From Gaiellasilicea sp035575835 (GTDB lineage Bacteria > Actinomycetota > Thermoleophilia > Gaiellales > Gaiellaceae), in contig DATLXM010000034.1 in the NCBI GenBank assembly GCA_035575835.1, positions 9,311-73,310 on the forward strand: a stretch of DNA of 64,000 bases. The letters are read 5' to 3'. The position numbers were made by a program, and so were the translations under genes. The notes under the pieces are model-generated. The model was not told where the DNA came from, made no database searches, and worked only from the letters and a program-made list of their open reading frames with translations. Positions 10,530-18,997 of the stretch are shown one piece after another (the first letter of the stretch is position 1; each line of letters begins with the position of its first letter).

Positions 10530-11374
10530 TTACGCGCTGACGAGGACGGGCGTGCCGGCGAGCGTGCGGTCGAAAAGCCGCTGCAGGTCGTCGTTGCGGA
10601 TCCGGATGCAGCCGTTCGAGACCGCCCGACCGATCAGCTCCGGACGATTCGTCCCGTGGATCGCGATCGGGCCGCCCTGCGCCCAGCCGGTGAGCACGGG
10701 CGAGAAGGCCGAGATCCCGATCGCGCCGGGGCCGAACGGGCCCGAGGGATCGGTCGGGATCAGCCTCTGGTTGACGTAGTAGCGGCCGGTCGGCGTGGGC
10801 GTCGCGGCCGAGCCGATCGCCGCCTCCGCCGAGAAGACGCGACGGTCGCGATCGTAGAGCGTGACGCGGCGCGCGGAGAGATCGACCTCGATCCGGGTCG
10901 TCACCGACGCCACCGTGACGTCCCGGGCCCGGACCCAGCCGCTGATCCCGTTCGGCTTGAGCGGGAGCCCGACCCGATACCAGGCGACGCGGCAGCTCCC
11001 GTCCAATCGCTTCGCCTGCACGGAGAGCACCGTGGGGACGCCGTTCACGTTGAGGCGCTCGAAGCGCGCGAACGGGCTCGGTTCGGGGCGCGGAATGCCG
11101 TCGCGCGACCGGTCACGATCGCCGCGAGGCTCCGGGCGGGCGTTCCGACCGACGTGACGGAGCCGTCGACGCAGGCCTGCTCCTGCACCTTTTCCTGCCT
11201 GCTCACTGTCTTTTTTGCGCCGGCGACGTCTGACGTGGTGCGGGGCGGTACAGGCGGCGCTGCGGCCTCCGAACCACACCCCGCGAGGACTGCGACGACC
11301 GATCCGATCATGAAGATCCGCACGAATGGAAGGTAGCGCCGGTTTACCCCGATCGCCCGGCTCCAGGATTTCAC
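10530..11374 (-). pseudogene. L,D-transpeptidase lipoprotein split by a frameshift
   Basis: The 5' part (GTG 11374, RBS-like AAAGGGTGAAG upstream) encodes a lipoprotein signal ending in VVAVLAGC and continues in frame to about 11081. The 3' part, in another frame, encodes a complete YkuD catalytic domain with HGTNRPELIGRAVSNGCIRI, including the catalytic Cys, and ends at 10530. Similarity to ordinary L,D-transpeptidases switches from one frame to the other near 11075-11085 (GCCCCGAACC). It is either a one-base assembly error or a real disruption. The intact product would cross-link peptidoglycan or attach proteins to it outside the membrane. Confidence 0.75.
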
Positions 11375-11434
11375 AGTTTCTTCACCCTTTCAGCACTTAT
11401 AACACCTGCATCGACGACTAACCTGAGGAGCGTC

Positions 11435-11599
11435 ATGAGTGTCTCTTTGCACCTGAAGCGCCCGTTGCACAGGCACAAGGCCATCACCACGCACGCCCTG
11501 AGCCAGCACGCAGGGATCCCGTACGAGATCGAGCGCACGGTGTGCTCGGACTGCCGGCGGGTTCTCGGCGAGCGGCCCCTGCGTCGCGCGGCCGCCTAG
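11435..11599 (+). CDS. 54-residue CxxC small protein
   Basis: A short gene with a strong ribosome site (GAGGAG six bases before the ATG) and a clean TAG stop. The product is basic and His-rich at the N terminus (LKRPLHRHKAITTHALSQHA) and has one CSDC motif near residue 37, followed by an Arg-rich tail. Four His and two Cys could hold one metal ion. TATAAC at 11398-11403 is a possible -10 box, with no convincing -35. No family recognised; the reading frame and RBS support a real gene. Confidence 0.7.
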   Translation: MSVSLHLKRPLHRHKAITTHALSQHAGIPYEIERTVCSDCRRVLGERPLRRAAA

Positions 11600-11675
11600 C
11601 CAGCGCCTCCGACTTCCGCGATCGGCTCGCGGGGTGGGTCGCGGCGGTGCCCTCGAACCCTCGTAGGCTAGGCCG

Positions 11676-12086
11676 ATGGAAGGCTTCCGCTTCTCGACCG
11701 AGATCTCAGTGCGGTTCGCCGAGACCGATGCGCAGGGGATCGCCCACCACGCGTCCTTCGTCGTCTGGCTGGAGGTTGCGCGCGTCGCCTACCTCGCCGA
11801 GCACGCAGGCGGGTACCTCTCGATCCAGGCCCAGGGCCTCGAGGCGCTGACGACAGAGGTGCATGTCGAGTACCGGCGGGCCGCTGCGTTCGACGACCGG
11901 CTGCTGGTCTGGACACGGTGTGTGGATCTTCGCGGCGCGCGCTTCCGCTACGAGTACGGGCTCGAGCGCGACGGAGAGCTCGTCGCCGAGGCGTACACCG
12001 CGCACGCGACCGTCGATGCGAAGACGCGGCGGCCGACGCGGATTCCGCCGTGGTTTCTCGAAGCGGTGACTAAGGCCGAGGCTTAG
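11676..12086 (+). CDS. acyl-CoA thioesterase, 4-hydroxybenzoyl-CoA thioesterase (YbgC) type
   Basis: A 136-residue single hotdog-fold thioesterase. The active-site region RFAETDAQGIAHHASFVVWL near residue 13 matches the YbgC/4HBT pattern, with the catalytic Asp in ETD and the conserved His. The family hydrolyses short-chain or aromatic acyl-CoA. The acyl-CoA dehydrogenases a few kilobases downstream fit a role in acyl-CoA turnover. Its 3' end overlaps the convergent VanW gene by 17 bp. Confidence 0.9.
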   Translation: MEGFRFSTEISVRFAETDAQGIAHHASFVVWLEVARVAYLAEHAGGYLSIQAQGLEALTTEVHVEYRRAAAFDDRLLVWTRCVDLRGARFRYEYGLERDGELVAEAYTAHATVDAKTRRPTRIPPWFLEAVTKAEA

Positions 12087-13968
12087 GCGGCGCAGCCGCC
12101 CCCGGGAGCTCCTCGAACGAGGGGATCACCGGCTCGGCGGGCGTCGTCTCGGTCTTCGGATCCGGATCCGGATCGGGCTTCGGCTTCTCGGGCTCGGGCT
12201 TCGGCACGGGCTTGGTTCCCACGCGGATGATCCGGTACTCACCGCGATAGGTCGTGTTCCAGGTCTCGTCCGAGAGCACGTTCCCGGCGTCGTCGTAGAC
12301 CGTCCGCGTGACGCTGGTCACACGCCCGTCCGAGCCCTCCTCCTCCACGACCTCCGTGCCCCGCTGGAGCGCGGGGTCGGGCGTTCGTCGAATGCGGGGC
12401 GGATCGGTGAGGCGCACCGTTGCCTCGCCGCTCTCGACCCGCCGCTCGGGGCCGCCCCCGTAGAGAGCGACGGTGATGCCGCCTCCGTTCCAGCTGCTCG
12501 AGACGAGGATCCACTTCGGCGTGTCGTTCAGGAACCTCAGATCGAGGTCGGGATAGTTGACCGTCGCGTCGCGCCCGAGCTGGTAGCGACCGATGAAGAG
12601 CGAGTGCGGATTGCGCTCGACGATCTTGACGCCCGCCTCCCACGCGGCGTTGAAGAGGGTGGTCGCGACCTGGGAGACGCCGCCGCCGACGTCGTCCTCG
12701 TACTCGTCGCCGATGATCACCGGTGCGGGGAGGAAACCGCGCTCGAGCGTGCGCTCGCCCACCCGCTCGTTCAGGGAGAAGGTGCCTCCGGGCGGGACGA
12801 GCGCCCCGTTCAGCAACTCGGTTCCGCGGCGCAGATTCGTGATTCGGTTGTACGTCCCGGCGTTCGCCGTCGTGTAGGTGCTGAGCCGTCGCTCGATTCC
12901 CATCGCCTGAACGTCTTCGGTCGAGCGCCGAGGCTCGCTCGTCGTCACGGCGAGCGTCGCCGAGCGTCCGGTGGGGGAGGTTGCGGCGGCGAGCAGGGAC
13001 TTGGCGGTTACCGGAACGTCGACCTGCAGGCCCGGCTTGGCCGGGACGATGGCGATCACACCGTCAGAGGTGCGGAAGCCGGCGTCGACGGGCGGTCGTT
13101 CCACCGTCTTCCGGAGCCGGGCGAACCAGGCATCGGCCCCCGGGCCGGCGATCGCGACCTCGGTGGCGGTTCCGCTGGGAAGCGCGAGGAGCTCGGCGAT
13201 CCGCCAGCGCGGAAGCTTCCAGCGCGTGCCCTCGTGCTCGAGCCGGACTGGCGCCGACAACGCGAGGCGTGCTTTCCGGGCCGCCGGCGCGAGGTCCGAC
13301 GCGGTCACCTCGACCGGGTCGAGCAACAACGGGAGAGCGACCTGGCGACCGCGATCGAGTCGTGCGAGAGCCCGAACGAGCGTGTCCGCGGCGGCTTCGC
13401 GTTCGAGCGTCTGGCCCACCTGACCGGGGAGGGCGACGATCGAAAGGCCGCGCCGAACGAGTTTCGCCTCCACGTGCGGGCGATCCGTGGCCGCCGCGAT
13501 CTGGCCGAGCTTGTACTCGAGCGCCGCGGTATAGACATTGACGGGTGGGGCGATCTCGGTTCCGAAAAAGCGCTTCTGAAGCCGCTGGTAGCCGCGCACG
13601 GGCCCGAAACCGGAGGTCTCGGCCAACGCGGTGTCGAGTGCCGCCGACCAGTCCGCCTCGACACCGAGGGTCGCGGCGGTGATCGGGTACCGGCCCTCAC
13701 CCGCCGCGAAGACGATCGGCGTGCGGGCGACCTCGTCGGCGCGGGCTTCGAGAAGCTCGATCGCCTCTCCGCGGGTCAACCCGCCGACGTCGACACCGGC
13801 GATCGTCACGCCTTCGGCGACGCGGGCCGACGATCCTGCGAACGCGAGCCCGACGAGGGCGGCGACGACGGCGAACAGCAGGGCGGAGACGACGAGCGCG
13901 CGCGCCATCGCACGACCCGATCTACCTCGGCTCGCGGGCACGCCAACGGATGTCGCCTGGCCGCGCAA
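12070..13968 (-). CDS. VanW-family membrane-anchored cell-wall protein
   Basis: Up to 632 residues. One N-terminal membrane helix (about residues 24-44) precedes two stretches resembling the peptidoglycan-binding type-4 domain of VanW proteins (about 50-300). The VanW core follows (about 375-490; GDEYEDDVGGGVSQVATTLF and RNPHSLFIGRYQLGRDATV), then a G5-like beta region (about 510-575) and a Pro/Lys/Asp-rich tail. VanW proteins are linked to peptidoglycan, but their reaction is not established. ATG 13908 (residue 21) is an alternative start that puts the helix at the N terminus. Confidence 0.9.
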   Translation of the reverse strand: MRGQATSVGVPASRGRSGRAMARALVVSALLFAVVAALVGLAFAGSSARVAEGVTIAGVDVGGLTRGEAIELLEARADEVARTPIVFAAGEGRYPITAATLGVEADWSAALDTALAETSGFGPVRGYQRLQKRFFGTEIAPPVNVYTAALEYKLGQIAAATDRPHVEAKLVRRGLSIVALPGQVGQTLEREAAADTLVRALARLDRGRQVALPLLLDPVEVTASDLAPAARKARLALSAPVRLEHEGTRWKLPRWRIAELLALPSGTATEVAIAGPGADAWFARLRKTVERPPVDAGFRTSDGVIAIVPAKPGLQVDVPVTAKSLLAAATSPTGRSATLAVTTSEPRRSTEDVQAMGIERRLSTYTTANAGTYNRITNLRRGTELLNGALVPPGGTFSLNERVGERTLERGFLPAPVIIGDEYEDDVGGGVSQVATTLFNAAWEAGVKIVERNPHSLFIGRYQLGRDATVNYPDLDLRFLNDTPKWILVSSSWNGGGITVALYGGGPERRVESGEATVRLTDPPRIRRTPDPALQRGTEVVEEEGSDGRVTSVTRTVYDDAGNVLSDETWNTTYRGEYRIIRVGTKPVPKPEPEKPKPDPDPDPKTETTPAEPVIPSFEELPGAAAPPKPRP

Positions 13969-14142
13969 GCCCCTGAGTGTAGCCGTGGGTTTTGGCCACC
14001 CGGGTGACGATTTCGTTAGGAACCCAGAGGGCCCCTGGATCCGTTTACACCGTGATCCGCGTCGCCGAGAATGTCCCCTCGACCTGGATCAGACCTCGGT
14101 CGATTTGCGCCGAGTATCTCGCGCCGGCGGCGAAAGAGAAGG

Positions 14143-15291
14143 TCAGGTGCGGAGGTACTGGACGATCACGTGGCGCTGGATCTCGGAGGTGCCCTCCACG
14201 ATCTGGAGCACCTTCGCGTCCCGCATCCACTTCTCGACGGGATGGTCGCGCATGATCCCCGCCCCGCCGAGCACCTGGACGGCCTCGGTGGTGATGCTCA
14301 TCGCAGCGTCCGCGGCGAACGCCTTCGCGTACGAACCGAGCAACCCGGCGTCCTGGCCGGCGTCGAGCGCCGCCGCGGCTCTCCAGACGAGCAGCCGGGC
14401 CGCCTCGACCTGGATCGCCATGTCAGCGAGCTTGAACGAGACGCCCTGCTTCGCAATCAGGGGCTTCCCGAACGCCTGCCGCTCGTTGGCGTAGGCGGTG
14501 GCGTACTCGAACGCCGCCCGCGCGATCCCGAGCGCGGAGGCCGCGACCTGAGGGCGTGAGTGCATGAAGAAGTCCATCGCGATCGCAAAGCCCTCGCCCT
14601 CATCGCCGAGCAGTCGCTCGGCCGGGATACGGGCCTCGTCGAAGACGATCGAGCCGGTGTACGACGAGCGGAGGCCGAGCTTCGGCTCCTTTCGACCCGC
14701 AGTGACGCCAGGCTCTCCGGCCTCGACGAGGAAGGCCGTGATGGCGTCGTCCAGCTTCGCGAAGACGATCGTCAGCTCGGCGATCCCGCCGTTCGTGACG
14801 TAGCACTTCTCTCCGTTGAGGACGTACTCGTCGCCCTCCCGGCGGGCAGTCGAGGCGATCCCGGCGACGTCCGAGCCCGCTCCGGGCTCGGTGAACGCGA
14901 TCGCGGCGAGGCATCCCTCTTCGGACGCGAGCCGGGGCAGCCAGCGATCCTTCTGCGCGTCCGTGCCGGCGCGGAGGAGCGGCCGGACGGGGAACATGGT
15001 CGCACCGATCGGCGCCGCGAGCCCGGCGCATCCCCACGAGAGCTCCTCCGCAACGAGCGCCGAGGTCACGGCTGCGACACCGCCGCCGCCGTACTCGGCG
15101 GGGATCGCGTGCGAGGTCAGGCCGACCGCGGCCGCCTTCGCCAGGAGTTCGCGAGGGCAGTTCTCGCGCTCGTCCCACTCCCGGGCGATCGGCCGCAGCT
15201 CGCGCTCGGCGAACTCGTGCGCGAGCGCCTGCAGCTCCCGCTGCTCGGACGTCAGGTCGAAGGAGATCCCGGCGCCGGCTACGAGCGCCAC
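14143..15291 (-). CDS. acyl-CoA dehydrogenase
   Basis: A 382-residue FAD-dependent acyl-CoA dehydrogenase. The FAD/substrate segment IAFTEPGAGSDVAG lies near residue 132, YVTNGG near 163, ALDAGQ in the helical C domain, and QIVEGTSEIQRHVI, carrying the catalytic Glu, near residue 367. The GTG start gives normal family length. It follows a small secreted-protein gene and an SDR/dehydrogenase pair on the same strand. Chain-length specificity cannot be read. Confidence 0.93.
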   Translation of the reverse strand: MALVAGAGISFDLTSEQRELQALAHEFAERELRPIAREWDERENCPRELLAKAAAVGLTSHAIPAEYGGGGVAAVTSALVAEELSWGCAGLAAPIGATMFPVRPLLRAGTDAQKDRWLPRLASEEGCLAAIAFTEPGAGSDVAGIASTARREGDEYVLNGEKCYVTNGGIAELTIVFAKLDDAITAFLVEAGEPGVTAGRKEPKLGLRSSYTGSIVFDEARIPAERLLGDEGEGFAIAMDFFMHSRPQVAASALGIARAAFEYATAYANERQAFGKPLIAKQGVSFKLADMAIQVEAARLLVWRAAAALDAGQDAGLLGSYAKAFAADAAMSITTEAVQVLGGAGIMRDHPVEKWMRDAKVLQIVEGTSEIQRHVIVQYLRT

Positions 15292-15316
15292 GGTGTCATC
15301 CTGCGGCTCGTCGGGG

Positions 15317-15490
15317 CTAGAGCGCGGTCGCGTCCGTGTCGAACGGGCACTGCCCGTCCTCGTGCGGCGCCTTCTGCGCAGGAGCGGCCTTGCTGGCCGG
15401 CGCCTTCACCGTCGACGAGCTCTTGGCGATCGCGGGCGGAACGGCGAGGAAGCTGCCCACCACTGCGAGCAACACGATTCGCTTGAGCAT
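15317..15490 (-). CDS. 57-residue secreted small protein
   Basis: The ATG at 15490 opens a 57-codon gene. The product has a typical signal peptide (LKRIVLLAVVGSFLAVPPAIA, probably cut after AIA), then a Lys/Ala/Pro-rich linker and a short acidic end with one Cys (HEDGQCPFDTD). The ribosome site is weak. It lies 25 bp before the acyl-CoA dehydrogenase gene. No family recognised; the clear signal peptide is the main reason to accept it. Confidence 0.6.
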   Translation of the reverse strand: MLKRIVLLAVVGSFLAVPPAIAKSSSTVKAPASKAAPAQKAPHEDGQCPFDTDATAL

Positions 15491-15529
15491 GGCGGGAGCT
15501 TACCCGATACGTGGCTTTTGTCACCTGCG

Positions 15530-16366
15530 TCAGAAGACGAACAGCTCCACTCCGCCGGAGACGTTCAACTGGACGCCAGTGATGTACGAGGCGAGGTCGG
15601 AGCAGAGGAAGCAGATTGCGTTCGCGATGTCGTCCGGCTCGCCCGGCTTCTTGAAGACGGTCCGGTTGGCGATCCGCTCGTTCATCGCCGGGTTCGCGAA
15701 GTGGAACGCCTCGGTGCCGATGATCCCCGGCACGATCGCGTTGCAGGTGATCCCGTGCTTTCCGCCCTCCATCGCCAGGGTTCGCGTCAGCCCGAGGATC
15801 CCCGCCTTCGTCGTCGAGTAGCTCGCCTGACCGAAGCCGCCGAGCGTGCCCGCGACCGAGGCCATGTTGATCACCCGCCCCCACTTCCGCTCCTTCATGT
15901 GCGGCCAGACCGCCTGGGCGCAGTTGAAGCCGCCGGTCAGGTTGACGCGAAGGTCGCGCTCCCAGAGCTCGGGGTTCTGGTCTGAGAACTGGCCGACGTG
16001 ATCGAGCGTGCCTGCGTTGTTGATCAGGATGTCCACCGACCCGAACTCCTCGACCACCCGGTCGACCGTCTCCTTGACCTGGTCGCGGTCGGTCACGTCG
16101 CACTTGATCGCGGCCGAGCGGCGGCCCATGCCCTGGATCTCGAGCGCGGTCGCCTCCGTGTAGACGATCCCCTGCGCCTTCGCGACCTGAGCGAGGACGC
16201 CGTAGGACTCCGCCGTCTCCGTCGACTCGTCCGACTCGACCTGGATGTCCGCGATCACGACGTCGGCGCCCGCCCTTGCGAGCGCAAGGGCGTCAGCGCG
16301 GCCGAGGCCGCGCGAGCCGCCGGTGACGAGGGCGATGCGGCCGGAAAGATCGATCTCGAGCGCCAT
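15530..16366 (-). CDS. short-chain dehydrogenase/reductase
   Basis: A 278-residue SDR oxidoreductase. The nucleotide motif TGGSRGLG is at about residues 15-22, NNAG near 116, the catalytic Ser in NMASVAG, and the YSTTK active-site pair near 182. About 30 extra residues follow the second strand (around 45-80), an insertion reminiscent of mycofactocin-coupled SDRs, though no mycofactocin genes are visible. The ATG touches the stop of the upstream dehydrogenase gene, so the two form an operon, likely in acyl-CoA or hydroxyacyl-CoA oxidation. Confidence 0.92.
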   Translation of the reverse strand: MALEIDLSGRIALVTGGSRGLGRADALALARAGADVVIADIQVESDESTETAESYGVLAQVAKAQGIVYTEATALEIQGMGRRSAAIKCDVTDRDQVKETVDRVVEEFGSVDILINNAGTLDHVGQFSDQNPELWERDLRVNLTGGFNCAQAVWPHMKERKWGRVINMASVAGTLGGFGQASYSTTKAGILGLTRTLAMEGGKHGITCNAIVPGIIGTEAFHFANPAMNERIANRTVFKKPGEPDDIANAICFLCSDLASYITGVQLNVSGGVELFVF

Positions 16367-17545
16367 CTAGCTCTCCCTCGGGAGGAAGATCTCCTTGGCG
16401 ATCACGAGCCGCTGGATCTGGCTCGTGCCTTCGTAGATCTGAAAGAGCTTCGCGTCTCGCATCAGCTTCTCGACGGGGTACTCCTTCATGTAGCCGTAGC
16501 CGCCGAAGACCTGGACGGCATCCGTCGTCACCTTCATCGCGGTGTCGGCGGAAAAGCGCTTCGCGAACGAGGACTGGAGCGTCGCGCGCTGGCCCTGGTC
16601 GTGCAGCCAGGCGGCCTGCCAGACGAGGAGGCGCGCCGCCTCGATCTCGGTGGCCATGTCCGCGATCATGAAGTTGACGCCCTGGTGCATCGCGATCGGG
16701 ACGTCGAAGGTGACGCGCTCCTTCGCGTACTCGACTGCGTACTCGAAGGCCGCCTGCGCGACCCCCACCGCCCCGGCGGCCGTGCCCGGACGCGTGAAGT
16801 CGAGCGTCTGCATCGCGATCTTGAATCCCTCGCCCTCCTCCCCGAGCCGGTTCGCTGCGGGGATCACCGCATCCGTCATCGCGAAGGCGGAAGTGTCCGT
16901 CGAGCGCTGGCCCATCTTGTCGAGGTGCTTCTCGAGCTCGACCCCGGGCGTGTCCATCGGGACGATGAACGCCGAGATCCCCTTGTGGCCCTTCGCAGGG
17001 TCGGTCTTCGCGAAGACGACCGTCCAGGTCGCGTGGCCGGCATTCGTGATGAAGGTCTTCGAGCCGTTGAGGACGTACTCGTCGCCCCGGCGCACCGCAG
17101 TCGTCTTCAGCTTGACGACGTCCGAGCCCGCCTCCGGCTCCGAGAGCCCGAACGAGCACAGGATCGGCTCCTCGAGGAGCGGCGGCAGCCACTCGGCCTG
17201 CTGTTCCTCGGTGCCCGCAATCAGGACGGGGCCCGAGCCGAGGCCGTTGGCGCCGATCGAGGTGCCGATTCCGGAGCAGCCCCAGTTCAGCTCCTCGCCG
17301 ACGAGGATCCCCTCGAAGGTCGAGAGCCCGAGACCGCCGAGCGACTCGGGCACGTGCACGTTCATCAGCCCGAGCTCGTGCGCCTTCGCGATCAGATCTG
17401 CGGGGTGCGTCTGGTGCTCGTCGTACTCGGCCGCCTTCGACCGGATCTCCTTGGCGGCGAACTCGCGCGCGAGCTCGCGCAGCGCCTTCTGCTCGTCGGT
17501 GAGGGCGAACGAGACGCCCGTGCCGACCGATTCGATCGTGGCCAT
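16367..17545 (-). CDS. acyl-CoA dehydrogenase under the TetR operator
   Basis: A 392-residue acyl-CoA dehydrogenase with FGLSEPEAGSDVVKLKT near residue 130, FITNAGHATWTVVF near 165, RVTFDVPIAMHQGV near 280, and the catalytic-Glu region QIYEGTSQIQRLVIAKEIF near the C terminus. ATG 17545 has AGGAG eight bases upstream. The gene directly precedes the SDR. A 16-bp site, also present in front of the tetR gene, lies 24 bp upstream of the ATG, so repression by that TetR protein is likely. Confidence 0.94.
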   Translation of the reverse strand: MATIESVGTGVSFALTDEQKALRELAREFAAKEIRSKAAEYDEHQTHPADLIAKAHELGLMNVHVPESLGGLGLSTFEGILVGEELNWGCSGIGTSIGANGLGSGPVLIAGTEEQQAEWLPPLLEEPILCSFGLSEPEAGSDVVKLKTTAVRRGDEYVLNGSKTFITNAGHATWTVVFAKTDPAKGHKGISAFIVPMDTPGVELEKHLDKMGQRSTDTSAFAMTDAVIPAANRLGEEGEGFKIAMQTLDFTRPGTAAGAVGVAQAAFEYAVEYAKERVTFDVPIAMHQGVNFMIADMATEIEAARLLVWQAAWLHDQGQRATLQSSFAKRFSADTAMKVTTDAVQVFGGYGYMKEYPVEKLMRDAKLFQIYEGTSQIQRLVIAKEIFLPRES

Positions 17546-17568
17546 GACTGCGCTCCTGCGTACGTCGA

Positions 17569-17584
17569 TTGAACGGTCAGTCAA
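17569..17584. promoter_or_regulatory. TetR operator candidate, copy 1
   Basis: TTGAACGGTCAGTCAA, an imperfect palindrome with perfect TTGA/TCAA ends. It lies between the acyl-CoA dehydrogenase ATG and a possible -10 box (TAGACT at 17587-17592 on the minus strand). The identical 16-mer occurs at 23724-23739 over the start of the tetR gene; no other exact copy was seen in the window. Confidence 0.7.
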
Positions 17585-17612
17585 TAAGTCTACGGGCACT
17601 CCCGCCCGAGCG

Positions 17613-17656
17613 TCTAACGCCGGGCTCGGACGCCGTCGTCCGAACCCGGCGTTAGA
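17613..17656. repeat. long intergenic hairpin between divergent genes
   Basis: An inverted repeat with 20-bp arms, one mismatch and a 4-base loop. The arms begin TCTAACGCCGGG and end CCCGGCGTTAGA. It sits between a dehydrogenase operon (minus) and an amidase gene (plus), so it is upstream of both and not an ordinary terminator. It could form a cruciform, be a protein site, or lie in the 5' leader of the amidase mRNA. Confidence 0.75.
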
Positions 17657-17690
17657 ACGAATGAGCAGCCCCCGAGGAGGGCAGCGCCGT

Positions 17691-18956
17691 ATGGGGTCTC
17701 GCAGAATCCGCATCGCTCCGTTGCTGCTGGCGCTCGCCGTGGCCGCTGCCTGCGCGACGGGAGCCCACGCAGCGGGACTGAAGGTGCTCTGGTTGAAGTC
17801 CGCCAATCACACCTCGTCGGCGCGCGGGATCCACTCGGTCGACCGGATCGTGATCCACGTCACCGAAGGAAGCTTCTGGGGGTCGGTGAGCTGGCTTCGC
17901 AATCGCCGCTCGCACGGCTCCTCGCACTACGTGATCTCACGCGGCGGCGACGTCGTTCAGCTCGTCAGCACCTCGAACGTTGCCTGGCACGCCGGCAACC
18001 GCTGGGTCAACCGGCACTCGATCGGGATCGAGCACGAGGGCTTCACCCGCCGCGGCGGCTACACGGACGCCCAGTACCGCGCTTCGGCGCGACTCGTCGC
18101 CTACCTGGCCGCGAAGGCCGGGATGCCGGTCGACCGGAGGCACGTGATCGGGCACGCGGAGGTTCCGAACCCGCGCGGGCCCGGCGTCGGCGGGGTCGAC
18201 CACCACACCGATCCGGGTCGCCACTGGAACTGGGAGCGCTACCTGGGGCTCGTCCGGCTCTACTCGAAGAACCCCGTGCAGCCGACCTACTCGAAGCGGA
18301 TCCCGAAGGTGGCGCCGCTCCCCCGCTCTGCCCGTCCGGCTGGCTCGGCGCGCACGGCCGTTCTCCCGGGCGCGGCGGTCCGCGGCATCTCGCACTGGTG
18401 GTCTGGGATCGACGCCGGGAAGCGGTGGCGCCGGGGCGTCTACAAGGTCGACTTCCTGGTCGATGGCGAGCGGCTCTGGACGGACAACGTCTGGCCGTTC
18501 GCCTTCGCCCGCGGACGCGGCTGGGACACCCGAACCGTCGCGAACGGGCGGCACATGCTCTCGCTCCGAATCTACGGGCGGGGCGGCTACCGCGCCCGCA
18601 AGCAGATTCCCGTCCGCGTCGTCAACCCGCCACTCGCGCTCGCGGTCACCGGCGCGCTCGAGAACGGCGCCGTGCGCGGCGAACTCGTGCTCGAGGTCCG
18701 GCCGAGTCAGCAGGTCGCGCGGGTCGCCCTCTACGCGGACGGCAAGCCGGTCAGCCGCGACGCGAGCCCGCCGTACTCGCTTCGCTGGGACACGACGGAC
18801 CAGGCCGAGGGGCCACACGAGCTCCTCGTCTATGCCCGCGCCGCGAACGGCCGGCGTGCCGCCGAGACGCTTCCGGTCGTCGTCGCGAACGCGAGCGACG
18901 CGCCTGCCTCGTTGTGGGGCCCCCCGGTCGATCACGCGGAGCCCCTGACGCCTTAA
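17691..18956 (+). CDS. secreted N-acetylmuramoyl-L-alanine amidase with Ig-like domains (first of pair)
   Basis: A 421-residue protein with a signal peptide (PLLLALAVAAACATGAHA). The amidase_2 (AmpD/PGRP-like) domain spans about residues 25-185, with the likely zinc ligands in VIHVTEG, and HAEV plus HHTDPGRHWNW downstream. Two beta-rich Ig-like regions follow (about 225-315 and 320-405). It should cleave the bond between muramic acid and the stem peptide outside the cell. ATG 17691 has AGGAGG upstream; ATG 17661 is an alternative. The next gene is a paralogue. Confidence 0.92.
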   Translation: MGSRRIRIAPLLLALAVAAACATGAHAAGLKVLWLKSANHTSSARGIHSVDRIVIHVTEGSFWGSVSWLRNRRSHGSSHYVISRGGDVVQLVSTSNVAWHAGNRWVNRHSIGIEHEGFTRRGGYTDAQYRASARLVAYLAAKAGMPVDRRHVIGHAEVPNPRGPGVGGVDHHTDPGRHWNWERYLGLVRLYSKNPVQPTYSKRIPKVAPLPRSARPAGSARTAVLPGAAVRGISHWWSGIDAGKRWRRGVYKVDFLVDGERLWTDNVWPFAFARGRGWDTRTVANGRHMLSLRIYGRGGYRARKQIPVRVVNPPLALAVTGALENGAVRGELVLEVRPSQQVARVALYADGKPVSRDASPPYSLRWDTTDQAEGPHELLVYARAANGRRAAETLPVVVANASDAPASLWGPPVDHAEPLTP

Positions 18957-18997
18957 CAAGACCCTTGCGTGTCGGGGCTACCCTGCGCTCGCGGCAA

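Noticed and set aside
12110..12230. Repeated GGATCC/GGGC-rich stretch as a DNA repeat element
   Set aside because: It encodes the Pro/Lys/Asp-rich tail of the VanW protein; the repetition is low-complexity coding sequence.
13969..14142. Possible short gene between the VanW and acyl-CoA dehydrogenase genes
   Set aside because: No frame with a start, ribosome site and stop gives a plausible protein; nothing else recognisable is seen.
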